Origin: Planctomycetaceae bacterium
Lineage (GTDB): Bacteria; Planctomycetota; Planctomycetia; Pirellulales; Thermoguttaceae
Assembly (NCBI GenBank): GCA_031288765.1
Contig: JAITQV010000454.1
Coordinates: 1-6,206, forward strand
Reading direction: 5' to 3'
Length of the DNA: 6,206 bases
Each line of letters starts with the position of its first letter. Positions within the stretch are counted from its first letter, which is position 1. Positions 1 to 6,107 of this stretch are shown here, piece after piece. Below the pieces are notes generated by a model that worked only from the letters and a program-made list of their open reading frames with translations, did not search any database and was not told the origin of the DNA. Made by a program: the position numbers and the translations under genes.

Positions 1-885
1 ACCGGTTGCAAACCAATAATCGCCGAAATCACGATTAAAAAAAGTGTTCAAAATACTAAACGGATTATACATATCCTCACTGATTTTGGCAAAACGATAA
101 CCGTCATAATGTTTTTTCAATTTCGCAAGTGTTTCATTATAAGACCGATTAACCTCTTCGGATAATTTTTTAATTTCCGGTTCAAAATTTCGGATTAATT
201 CGGTTTCAGAGATTCCACAAATTCCCGCAAATTGTTTGTCCAAACTAATATCAACCAGGTTATTCAAATCGCTAAAAACACTGACTTTCGAGAATTTCGT
301 AACTCCCGTAAGAAAAACAAAACGTAAATACGCGTCCGCACTTTTCAAAATTCCGTAAAACCCCTTCAATATGTCACGCATGGATTCATTAACTTCCACA
401 TTGTCTAAGGTATTAAGTAACGGTTTGTCATATTCATCGACTAAAACAACTACTTTTCGACCTGATTTTTTATAGGCGGTTTTTATTAGATTATCAAAAC
501 GTAAGGATAATCTCGTAGCGATATTTGTCATTTCCCATTCCGTCTCGTGGACTTTCAAAATCTCATCAATAACATCACTAAGTGTTTGGGCATCCTGATA
601 GGATGCCTTGTTGAGGTCAATATAAATAACCGGATATTCCAACCAATCCTTTTCCAATTCAGCAATTGCCAATCCGTCAAAAAGTTCCTTCTTGCCGAGA
701 AAGTATGCTTTAAGCGTTGAAAGAAAAAGGCTCTTACCGAAACGACGAGGACGACTAAGAAAATAAGGTTTTCCTATCGTTTTCAGTTGATAAACATAAA
801 ACGTTTTGTCCACGTATAAATAATCATTACTACGAAGATCTTCAAAATCTTGGATGCCTATCGGTAATTTTCTACTACCTAACAT
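1..885 (-). CDS. AAA-ATPase-like protein, PF09820 family (C-terminus off window)
   Basis: The frame is open for 295 codons from ATG 885-883 to the window edge, so the stop lies outside. The protein begins with the family's typical head (LPIGIQDFEDLR, then YVDKT at residues 24-28). A Walker A-like RPRRFGKSL follows at 45-53, a Walker B-like VVVLVDEYDKPL at 145-156, and FLTGVTKFS at 191-199, where a sensor strand is expected. The late motifs YDGYRF (260-265) and YNPFSILN (273-280) are also characteristic. Family members usually run to about 500-550 residues and end in a PD-(D/E)XK nuclease-like domain (PDDEXK_9/DUF1703), which would lie beyond position 1. The molecular role of the family is not established; it is often multicopy in anaerobe and gut genomes. 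The start is supported by AAAGGA seven bases upstream. GC is about 37% in lines I counted. The gap to the oxidoreductase gene upstream is 91 bp, so co-transcription is possible but unproven. Confidence 0.9.
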   Translation of the reverse strand, partial: MLGSRKLPIGIQDFEDLRSNDYLYVDKTFYVYQLKTIGKPYFLSRPRRFGKSLFLSTLKAYFLGKKELFDGLAIAELEKDWLEYPVIYIDLNKASYQDAQTLSDVIDEILKVHETEWEMTNIATRLSLRFDNLIKTAYKKSGRKVVVLVDEYDKPLLNTLDNVEVNESMRDILKGFYGILKSADAYLRFVFLTGVTKFSKVSVFSDLNNLVDISLDKQFAGICGISETELIRNFEPEIKKLSEEVNRSYNETLAKLKKHYDGYRFAKISEDMYNPFSILNTFFNRDFGDYWFATG

Positions 886-892
886 AAATATT

Positions 893-898
893 TCCTTT
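893..898 (-). promoter_or_regulatory. Ribosome binding site of the AAA-ATPase-like gene
   Basis: The minus strand reads AAAGGA seven bases before ATG 885-883. This fixes the start. Another ATG sixteen bases upstream (902-900) is out of frame and leads nowhere. A possible promoter lies further up (TTGAAA at 935-930, TATAAA at 910-905), but its 19-bp spacing is poor. Confidence 0.7.
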
Positions 899-976
899 CA
901 TAATTTTATAACCGTTTACAGTAATACTCTTTCAAGTTTTTTACATTGACATTTTATTTACGAATCGGTACAAAAA

Positions 977-2824
977 TTATGCGTATCGTTCGAGGTTTGG
1001 CGAGTAATATTTTTTCTGTTCTTCTGTTTCGGCAAACGCAGCTTCGGGAGTTGCGTTACTTTTAACATCAAACCACGCCGTATCAAATTCGACAGTTTCA
1101 CCTCGTTTTGCGGCAATATTGGTTGTTAGTGCAATCACGGCGTCCGCCATAGCAATTTCAGGATAACAACGCGGCATTGGTTTGGAGTGATCGGCTTCGG
1201 GATTTTCACGGATGCAAAACGCCCAATGTTCAATCTCTTCACAATAACCTCTGCTGACATCGCCGAATGTTGCCTGCAACCCGATTGCGGCAGAGAGCGG
1301 GTCGCCGTCTTCCGGTGTTTCAATAATCAATTCTTGTTTTTTGCCTTCACCTTTGGCAACAATTTTTGTTTTCTTATTTACTTCGGCGCGTTGGTAAAAC
1401 ATTGCTTCTTTTTCTGTTTCGATGACAAGAGTTCCTTTGGTTCCGAAGACGGTTTCGCCGTAACCGCCGAAACCATTACCATTAATTGAGGAATACGCAA
1501 CGGTAATTTTTCGTTGTTTACCGAGTTCATCATTTTTATTGTAACCCGGTCCGGCGTAATCATAAACACAATGAACATGGTCGTCCACATCCCGATCAAT
1601 CGGACTTTCCAAATCGGGCGGAAAAATTGTTCGGGTTGATGTTGCACTGACGGCAAGCGGATATTGTTTTTTTCCGCCGTGCATTGCCGCAATAAAAATA
1701 CTTGCCGCATCGAGTTGGTGCGAACCGAGTTCCGCCATCAAACCGGCACTGGTTCGGTCGAAAAGCCGCCAACGAATCAGTTCTTCCGCTGCCGGACGGT
1801 CATAAGGTTTCGGCGAACCTTCAATTTGAAATTGTTCACTTTTGTAACCATATTGTTCTGCTGATTTGAACGTAAATCCGTTTAGTTCTCCGCCTTTGAC
1901 CAGAATTTCATCGGCGAGTTGTGCTTTTGCTTGAGCAATTTGCCGTTCAAGGAGTTTACGGTCATCAGCACTTAATTTTGTTGCCGTATCTTTTTGTGTT
2001 TTTTCCAGATTTGCGAGACTTCGTTCGATACGACCGGTCAATATTCCGTCATCCGGTTTGATTCCTTTCGGCACGGGTTGTTTCCAGCTATCCGAACCGG
2101 GTCGGTTATTACGATGCCACTGTGCTCTGACGTAATGTAAATCGCCCATCACGCCGCTTTGTAACAATTTAACAACATGATCGTACAAGACATTGTAATG
2201 CCGTTGATGTCCGGTGGCGCAATGTTTTTTGTACAATTCCGCCGCTCGTGCCATTTCTTTGCAATTGGCGACCGTATGAGCCATTAATTTTTCGGTCAAA
2301 ACATGATATCCTTGTTTCATTGCGGCGATTGCAGCCGGAGCGTGAAGGAAAAGGGGAAGACCGATAATTACCGCTTCGACGGATGATTCGGGGTCATTGT
2401 TATTTTTTTCTTTTTCGAGGAGTTCTTTGTAATCGCCATAAACCCGTACATGATTTCTGGCTTCGGCTTCGTCTTTCCAACCGTACTTGGCAATCAAGCC
2501 GGAACGGACAGACAATGCGGCTATATCACCGTGAAAGGCACGGTATTGATTGAAAGGACGGATATCGGCAATAGCGACAACCTGAACATATTTCGGGTTG
2601 ATTGCTCCGATAAGAACGCCTCCTTCATCGCCGGTTCCAAGAACGGCAACCCGAACCGGTTTTTCAACAGTTCCGTAACCAAAAAATTTACCGCCAAGTC
2701 CTTTACCGGACGATAATTCTTTTGCGTTGACTTCTTTGAGCAGATCACGTTGAAGCAAATCGCTTCCAATCACTGCATAAAAATTTTCTTTACCGATGTT
2801 ACGCTGGTCTGGTGTTAAGTGCAT
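977..2824 (-). CDS. Gfo/Idh/MocA family oxidoreductase, paralogue without Tat signal
   Basis: This 615-residue protein should be an NAD(P)-dependent oxidoreductase acting on a sugar, inositol or similar polyol; the substrate cannot be read from sequence. The Rossmann fold opens with PVRVAVLGTGDEGG, dinucleotide motif GTGDEG at 63-68, and ADIRP (86-90) follows the second strand. The usual EKP active-site motif reads TEKLM (177-181, K179). ATGHQRHYN (203-211), QWHRNN (235-240), GSHQLD (367-372) and NGNGFGGYGE (448-457) fall in the C-terminal substrate domain. Residues about 260-310 are a charged, probably helical insertion. It matches the protein at 3807-5597 along its length. The N-terminus keeps a head (LTPDQRNIGKENF, 3-15) I associate with planctomycete Tat-exported relatives. 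Where the paralogue has SRRDFLKGG and a hydrophobic run, this one has LQRDLLKEVNAKELSSGKG, so it is probably cytoplasmic. No Shine-Dalgarno sequence precedes ATG 2824; the start rests on the conserved head. Confidence 0.93.
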   Translation of the reverse strand: MHLTPDQRNIGKENFYAVIGSDLLQRDLLKEVNAKELSSGKGLGGKFFGYGTVEKPVRVAVLGTGDEGGVLIGAINPKYVQVVAIADIRPFNQYRAFHGDIAALSVRSGLIAKYGWKDEAEARNHVRVYGDYKELLEKEKNNNDPESSVEAVIIGLPLFLHAPAAIAAMKQGYHVLTEKLMAHTVANCKEMARAAELYKKHCATGHQRHYNVLYDHVVKLLQSGVMGDLHYVRAQWHRNNRPGSDSWKQPVPKGIKPDDGILTGRIERSLANLEKTQKDTATKLSADDRKLLERQIAQAKAQLADEILVKGGELNGFTFKSAEQYGYKSEQFQIEGSPKPYDRPAAEELIRWRLFDRTSAGLMAELGSHQLDAASIFIAAMHGGKKQYPLAVSATSTRTIFPPDLESPIDRDVDDHVHCVYDYAGPGYNKNDELGKQRKITVAYSSINGNGFGGYGETVFGTKGTLVIETEKEAMFYQRAEVNKKTKIVAKGEGKKQELIIETPEDGDPLSAAIGLQATFGDVSRGYCEEIEHWAFCIRENPEADHSKPMPRCYPEIAMADAVIALTTNIAAKRGETVEFDTAWFDVKSNATPEAAFAETEEQKKYYSPNLERYA

Positions 2825-2881
2825 AGGTTTTTGTTATTGTTAAAGGGGTTAATTTGTTTGAAAAAAATCTACAAAATAATT

Positions 2882-2891
2882 ACAATATTGT
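2882..2891. other. 10-bp palindrome upstream of the Tat-less oxidoreductase
   Basis: ACAATATTGT is a perfect palindrome 58-67 bp before the start codon at 2824, between the toxin remnant and the gene. It could be a small operator half-site pair, but palindromes of this size occur by chance in AT-rich DNA. I found no convincing -35/-10 pair in this gap (2825-2898). Confidence 0.25.
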
Positions 2892-2898
2892 TGAGGTT

Positions 2899-3072
2899 TT
2901 AAATACCTTTATAATGTTCTTTACATCGAAGAACAACAACCTTCTTATTGTTCTCTTTATTTTTCGGAATACGGTAAGTTACACGATCTTCTTTCGTCAA
3001 CCGTTTGGAAGCAACACCGTTTTGTTCTTTCAATAATTCTGTTTTAAAACGTTCTCCGGTAAACAATTTATC
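2899..3072 (-). pseudogene. Txe/YoeB-type toxin remnant, C-terminal half only
   Basis: Fifty-seven codons end in TAA at 2901-2899. The peptide contains FTGERFKTELLK, then SKRLTKEDRVTYRI, and ends VVVLRCKEHYKGI. This follows the back half of YoeB/Txe mRNA interferases (FxGxGKPExLK, SRRIxxEHRLVY, CRxHY). Residues corresponding to the known YoeB catalytic E46, R65 and H83 are all present (E12, R30, H53 of the fragment). About 34 N-terminal residues, which form the helical part, are missing. Upstream the frame continues only to a TAA at 3090-3088, inside the end of the DJ-1 gene, with no ATG. The match begins almost exactly where that gene's TAG (3074-3072) lies. No YefM-like antitoxin gene is nearby. 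I infer a toxin truncated by insertion or recombination at about 3070. A short functional peptide from TTG 3066 is unlikely. Confidence 0.72.
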
Positions 3073-3668
3073 TATTTTCGTATAATTTTAGAAAAAATAT
3101 CATATTGTTTGTTATTTTTCCATTCATACTCCATTCTTTTTGCGATTTCTTTTGCTTTCTCTTCTCCAAAATGATCGCAAACAAATCCAAGACTCATATC
3201 AATTCCCGCTGAAATTCCTGCTGAGGTGTAATATTTTTTATCCACAACCCAACGGGCTTTATATTTCCATTTTACATTTTTTCCATTGGTTTTTACCCAT
3301 TCAAACGCATTTTTATTTGAGGTTGCTTCACAATTATCAAGCAATCCGGTTTTTGCCAACAATGCGGATCCGGTACACACAGTTAAACACCATAACGATT
3401 TTTCCGCAACAATTTTTAATTTTCGTATAAATTCGTCATCATTAACTAAAATTCTTGTTCCTTTTCCGCCGGGTATTATGAGAACCTCATCTTTTTCTAT
3501 TCTATTGATATTTTCTGTAATTATTTGAACATTATCATTATTTATTATTTTCCCTCCATTCATTGAAAAGTATTTTATGCAACATTCCTCAACTTTTCCA
3601 AATACCTCAACAGCACCAAAAAGATCAAGTGTTTCAAATTCATTAAATACTAAACAATTTATATTCAT
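3072..3668 (-). CDS. DJ-1/PfpI family protein (isonitrile hydratase-like type)
   Basis: This 198-residue protein is a complete single-domain DJ-1/PfpI (class I glutamine amidotransferase-like) enzyme. The opening strand and ETLDLFGAVEVFG (12-24) carry the Asp (D15) typical of the isonitrile hydratase/AraC-N-terminal branch. LIIPGGKGTR (63-72) precedes the nucleophile elbow VCTGSALLAKTGLL (97-110), with C98 the likely nucleophile and T99 beside it. SNKNAFEWV (117-125) and ARWVVDKKYYTSAGISAGID (138-157) complete the family pattern. D15, C98 and T99 match residues that matter in Pseudomonas InhA, but the real substrate is unknown; stress or glyoxal-type roles are equally possible. It is cytoplasmic, with no signal peptide. 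AAGGA six bases before ATG 3668 supports the start. The gene is much more AT-rich (about 22-37% GC in the lines I counted) than the oxidoreductase genes on either side. With the broken toxin at its 3' end this suggests acquired DNA. Confidence 0.93.
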   Translation of the reverse strand: MNINCLVFNEFETLDLFGAVEVFGKVEECCIKYFSMNGGKIINNDNVQIITENINRIEKDEVLIIPGGKGTRILVNDDEFIRKLKIVAEKSLWCLTVCTGSALLAKTGLLDNCEATSNKNAFEWVKTNGKNVKWKYKARWVVDKKYYTSAGISAGIDMSLGFVCDHFGEEKAKEIAKRMEYEWKNNKQYDIFSKIIRK

Positions 3669-3674
3669 AAAATA

Positions 3675-3679
3675 TCCTT
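3675..3679 (-). promoter_or_regulatory. Ribosome binding site of the DJ-1/PfpI gene
   Basis: The minus strand reads AAGGA followed by six bases and ATG 3668-3666. It is a clear Shine-Dalgarno sequence, unlike the upstream regions of the two oxidoreductase genes, which have none that I can see. Confidence 0.7.
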
Positions 3680-3698
3680 AAATACATAAGAACATACA

Positions 3699-3720
3699 CG
3701 ACCTTTCAGCGAAAGGATCG
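3699..3720. repeat. Hairpin in the DJ-1 leader, possible dispersed element copy
   Basis: On the plus strand CGACCTTTC, loop AGC, GAAAGG, bulged A, then TCG form a 9-bp stem. A weaker outer pairing (AAATA and TAAGA on one side, TCTTA and TATTT on the other) may extend it over about 3680-3733. The hairpin lies 31 bp before the DJ-1 start codon. There is no T-run after it in the minus direction, so it is not a standard terminator for the gene ending at 3807. On the minus strand the block TAGGC-GAT-CCTTTCGCTGAAAGG resembles TAGGC-AA-CCGTTCGCCGAAGGG at 5895-5916 on the plus strand, suggesting two copies of one small element. Confidence 0.5.
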
Positions 3721-3806
3721 CCTATCTTATATTTACCTATTGGCTGTTACCTCTCAAAATTCCGAAATAATTAATAATTTTTATATCTTTTGAATAAACG
3801 ATAACA

Positions 3807-5597
3807 TTAAACGGAATAAATTTGTTTATTTAAATCCGGTTTACCGTTGGGATCATTTAGGATATCGGTTTCCGGAGTGGCGTCGTCGAAAGGATCAAAC
3901 CATTTTTCATCGAACGTAATACTTTTACTTTCGTCGGCGGCAATGTTTGTTACGAGCGCGATCACCGAATCAACCAGCGCAACCTTTGGATTGCAGCGCG
4001 GCTGCAAATTCGGATCGGCATTGTTCGGATTCACCCGAATACACCACGCCCAATGTTCCAACTCCTCCGCGTAACCCCGGCTCACTTCCGCTTTCACAGC
4101 ACCGCCAACCGCTGTTTGTGCGGGACCGCTTGATTGAGTATCCAGAGTTGCGCTTTCCGCTTTTGCGGAGACCTTGCTTCCCGAATCGCCGCTGCGGAAC
4201 AATTGCGAATCGCTTTCCGTTTCCAAAACCAATGTTCCATCCGTTCCGTAAACAATTTCACCGTAACCGCCGAAACCATTCCCGTTAATTGTTGAGTATT
4301 GAACACAAATTTTCCGTTTACGTCCTGCCGGAGTTTTGTCGTTGTAATCGGGAGCGGGAAATTCGACCAGTGTTGTGATATGGTCATTGGCTTCGCGGTC
4401 AAGTTGAAAAATGTTCCGGTTTGCCGAAACATGAACCTTGAGCGGATGAACTTTTTCTCCGCGCGGAGCGGAACTGGCAATTTGATCAAGATAATAATCC
4501 CGATTTGCGGCAAGAAAAATGCTTGCGGCATCGAGTTGGTGAGAGCCGAGTTCGACCATTAAACCGCCGCCGGTACGCCGCCAAAGCCGCCAACGGAGAA
4601 GTTCTTCGGCGGCGGGACGTTCATATTTTTCGCCGTCTCCTTCAAAGACACCGTCTTCATAACCGTAATCTTTTGCCGGTTTAAGTTCCAACCCAAGATA
4701 AGGTCCTCCGTTTGCCAAAACGTAATCGGCAATTTGGGCTTCTTTCAGTGCAACTTTTTTCGACCATTCTTCGATAGCCGCGCCTCGTGCGTTGTTTAAT
4801 TCACGTTTCCAAGCCCGAAGTTCATTTTCAAGTCTTGCCGCCTGCAAGTCGGTCGGTTTAATTGTTCTTGGCATTGGCATTTGCCAGCTATCGCCGCCGG
4901 GGGAATTATTCCGGTGCCATTGAGCGCGGATGTAATGAATATTACCGAGCAAACCGCGGCGAATTTGATCAACCGCCTCTTGATACAGAATATTGTAATG
5001 CCGTTGATGTCCGGTTGCCAGATGTTTATGTGTTTCGGCGGCGGCACGCGCCATTTCCTTACAATTCGCAACACTATGTCCCATTAGTTTTTCGGTCAGA
5101 ACGTGCAAACCCTGACGCATTGCGTACACTGCCGCCGGAGCGTGCAAATGTAAGGGCAAACCGATAATGATAGCTTCGATTCCGTCTTTTTGGGCATTTT
5201 TAATCAGTTCGCGGTAATCGGTATAAACTTTGACATGTTTTCGGGCTTCGAGTTCTGTTTTCCAGTTATAAACGGCGAGAAGACCTTTTCGGGCTTTGAG
5301 AGCTGCCGGAGAGGACACATCGCCGTAAAAAGCGCGGTGTTGGTTGTAGGGTCGGATGTCGGCGATGGACTTAACCTCAATATAGGCGGGATTGATAGCA
5401 CCGAGAAGGACTTGTCCTTCGTCTCCGGTGCCGACAACACCAACACGAACCGGATGTCCGTGTGTGGCGTTGTAACCGAAATAAAACGCTCCGGCACCAA
5501 CCGCCGGAACTGCCGCCGCAAGAACTCCGCCTTTGAGAAAATCACGCCGCGAACAATCACAATTGGAAGATGTTGTTTCAGTCATAGTATTAAGCAT
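3807..5597 (-). CDS. Tat-exported Gfo/Idh/MocA family oxidoreductase
   Basis: This 596-residue protein is a probable NAD(P)-dependent oxidoreductase of sugars or related polyols, predicted to leave the cytoplasm folded. The N-terminus holds a twin-arginine motif, SRRDFLK at 16-22, then an Ala/Val/Gly-rich hydrophobic run to about residue 40; a cleavage site near VGA or AGA (33-37) is possible but not certain. GTGDEG (56-61) is the dinucleotide-binding loop. The EKP motif reads TEKLM (168-172, K170). ATGHQRHYN (194-202), QWHRNN (226-231), GSHQLD (351-356) and NGNGFGGYGE (438-447) match the paralogue at 977-2824. A charged helical insertion spans about 250-295. The first ATG (5597) is used here; a second in-frame ATG (5585) also keeps the Tat motif, and neither has a clear Shine-Dalgarno sequence. 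The gene is GC-richer (40-68% in counted lines) than the DJ-1 gene. A promoter and a structured leader precede it, so it may head the transcript. Confidence 0.95.
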   Translation of the reverse strand: MLNTMTETTSSNCDCSRRDFLKGGVLAAAVPAVGAGAFYFGYNATHGHPVRVGVVGTGDEGQVLLGAINPAYIEVKSIADIRPYNQHRAFYGDVSSPAALKARKGLLAVYNWKTELEARKHVKVYTDYRELIKNAQKDGIEAIIIGLPLHLHAPAAVYAMRQGLHVLTEKLMGHSVANCKEMARAAAETHKHLATGHQRHYNILYQEAVDQIRRGLLGNIHYIRAQWHRNNSPGGDSWQMPMPRTIKPTDLQAARLENELRAWKRELNNARGAAIEEWSKKVALKEAQIADYVLANGGPYLGLELKPAKDYGYEDGVFEGDGEKYERPAAEELLRWRLWRRTGGGLMVELGSHQLDAASIFLAANRDYYLDQIASSAPRGEKVHPLKVHVSANRNIFQLDREANDHITTLVEFPAPDYNDKTPAGRKRKICVQYSTINGNGFGGYGEIVYGTDGTLVLETESDSQLFRSGDSGSKVSAKAESATLDTQSSGPAQTAVGGAVKAEVSRGYAEELEHWAWCIRVNPNNADPNLQPRCNPKVALVDSVIALVTNIAADESKSITFDEKWFDPFDDATPETDILNDPNGKPDLNKQIYSV

Positions 5598-5606
5598 TGT
5601 ATTAAA

Positions 5607-5633
5607 CGCCGGTATTCGGCGGTACTAAAGTAC
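5607..5633 (-). promoter_or_regulatory. Two adjacent small hairpins in the oxidoreductase leader
   Basis: CGCCG-GTATT-CGGCG (5607-5621) forms a 5-bp GC-only stem with a five-base loop. GTAC-TAAA-GTAC (5622-5633) follows at once. Both would sit in the transcribed leader, the first ending 10 bp before ATG 5597. They could affect ribosome access in a leader that lacks a clear Shine-Dalgarno sequence. Function is inference. Confidence 0.4.
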
Positions 5634-5646
5634 GTTAAAAAGGGTA

Positions 5647-5684
5647 AATTTATTATATTAAAAGGTGAACGAATATAATAAATT
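5647..5684. promoter_or_regulatory. 13-bp perfect inverted repeat just downstream of the promoter
   Basis: Arms at 5647-5659 and 5672-5684 are perfect complements (AATTTATTATATT and partner) around a 12-base loop. With transcription starting near 5692, the repeat would fall at roughly +8 to +45 of the leader. The stem is A/T only, so as RNA it is weak. As DNA it could be an operator for a dimeric regulator placed to block early elongation or initiation. Confidence 0.5.
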
Positions 5685-5698
5685 GAAAACTCACATAC

Positions 5699-5727
5699 AT
5701 AATATCTTAAATAAGCAATCTTTTCAA
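5699..5727 (-). promoter_or_regulatory. Sigma70-type promoter for the exported oxidoreductase
   Basis: On the minus strand TTGAAA (5727-5722) and TATTAT (5704-5699) are separated by exactly 17 bp. Each matches five of six consensus bases. The predicted start near 5692 gives a leader of about 95 nt to ATG 5597. It is the best promoter match I found in the window. Confidence 0.6.
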
Positions 5728-5849
5728 GACATGGATTTTTATTTGGGAGATGAAAATACCGGAAGAGTGTGCGATTCACTTATTTTTGGCGAGCCGGCAA
5801 CATAACTGTTTGCCGCAATATTTGATTTTATTTCTGTATTTATTCAGTC

Positions 5850-5907
5850 AGGTCGGCAATCGTTCATCCATTTTACGATTAACAATTCACAAGGTAGGCA
5901 ACCGTTC
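5850..5907 (+). repeat. Imperfect direct repeat, two copies 42 bp apart
   Basis: AGGTCGGCAATCGTTC (5850-5865) and AGGTAGGCAACCGTTC (5892-5907) agree at 14 of 16 positions. The second copy is part of the larger inverted repeat at 5888-5944. The first is followed by a small AATCGT/ACGATT stem. This could be a decayed tandem copy of the same short element. Confidence 0.45.
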
Positions 5908-5944
5908 GCCGAAGGGCTTTCACACAACAGTCGCCTACCTTTTG
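5888..5944. repeat. Palindromic intergenic element with AAGGTAGGC arms
   Basis: AAGGTAGGC (5891-5899) and GCCTACCTT (5933-5941) pair perfectly; allowing one mismatch the stem extends to 12 bp (5888-5944). The loop holds a nested CCGTTC-GCC-GAAGGG hairpin (5902-5916). TTTTGTT follows on the plus strand, but no plus-strand gene ends here, so a terminator role is not supported. The inner hairpin resembles the one at 3699-3720 in opposite orientation, so a REP-like or MITE-like dispersed repeat is the better reading. Confidence 0.5.
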
Positions 5945-6107
5945 TTGGCAAAAATCGTCGGTAATACCCTTCACACTTTTACACACCTTTGTTGTTTCCG
6001 CTGACACACGACTTTTCCTAATTCCTTGATGTGTATTATTTTAAGACATGAACACAACGTAATTCCTTACCTTTAAGAACAGAAAAAGATGTTACAAAAG
6101 CCCGGAA

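Noticed and set aside
905..935. Promoter for the AAA-ATPase-like gene (TTGAAA and TATAAA)
   Set aside because: Spacing is 19 bp and the region is AT-rich, so the match is not convincing enough to list as a feature.
2854..3036. Plus-strand open frame of 60 codons
   Set aside because: It is antisense to the toxin remnant, low in complexity, and matches nothing I recognise.
3728..3760. Promoter for the DJ-1 gene (TTGAGA and TATAAG)
   Set aside because: The -10-like hexamer is good, but the only -35-like hexamer is 20 bp away.
3735..3808. Minus-strand peptide NVIVYSKDIKIINYF as the missing toxin N-terminus
   Set aside because: It resembles toxin N-termini only over a few residues, has no start codon, overlaps the end of the oxidoreductase gene and stops soon after. 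Probably chance.
5888..5944. Rho-independent terminator
   Set aside because: The stem is followed by a short T-run on the plus strand, but no plus-strand gene lies upstream and the loop is long.
5750..6004. Plus-strand open frame of 84 codons
   Set aside because: The peptide has no family features, no Shine-Dalgarno sequence, and its repeated VGNRS segments merely translate the direct repeat and palindromic element. It is treated as chance.
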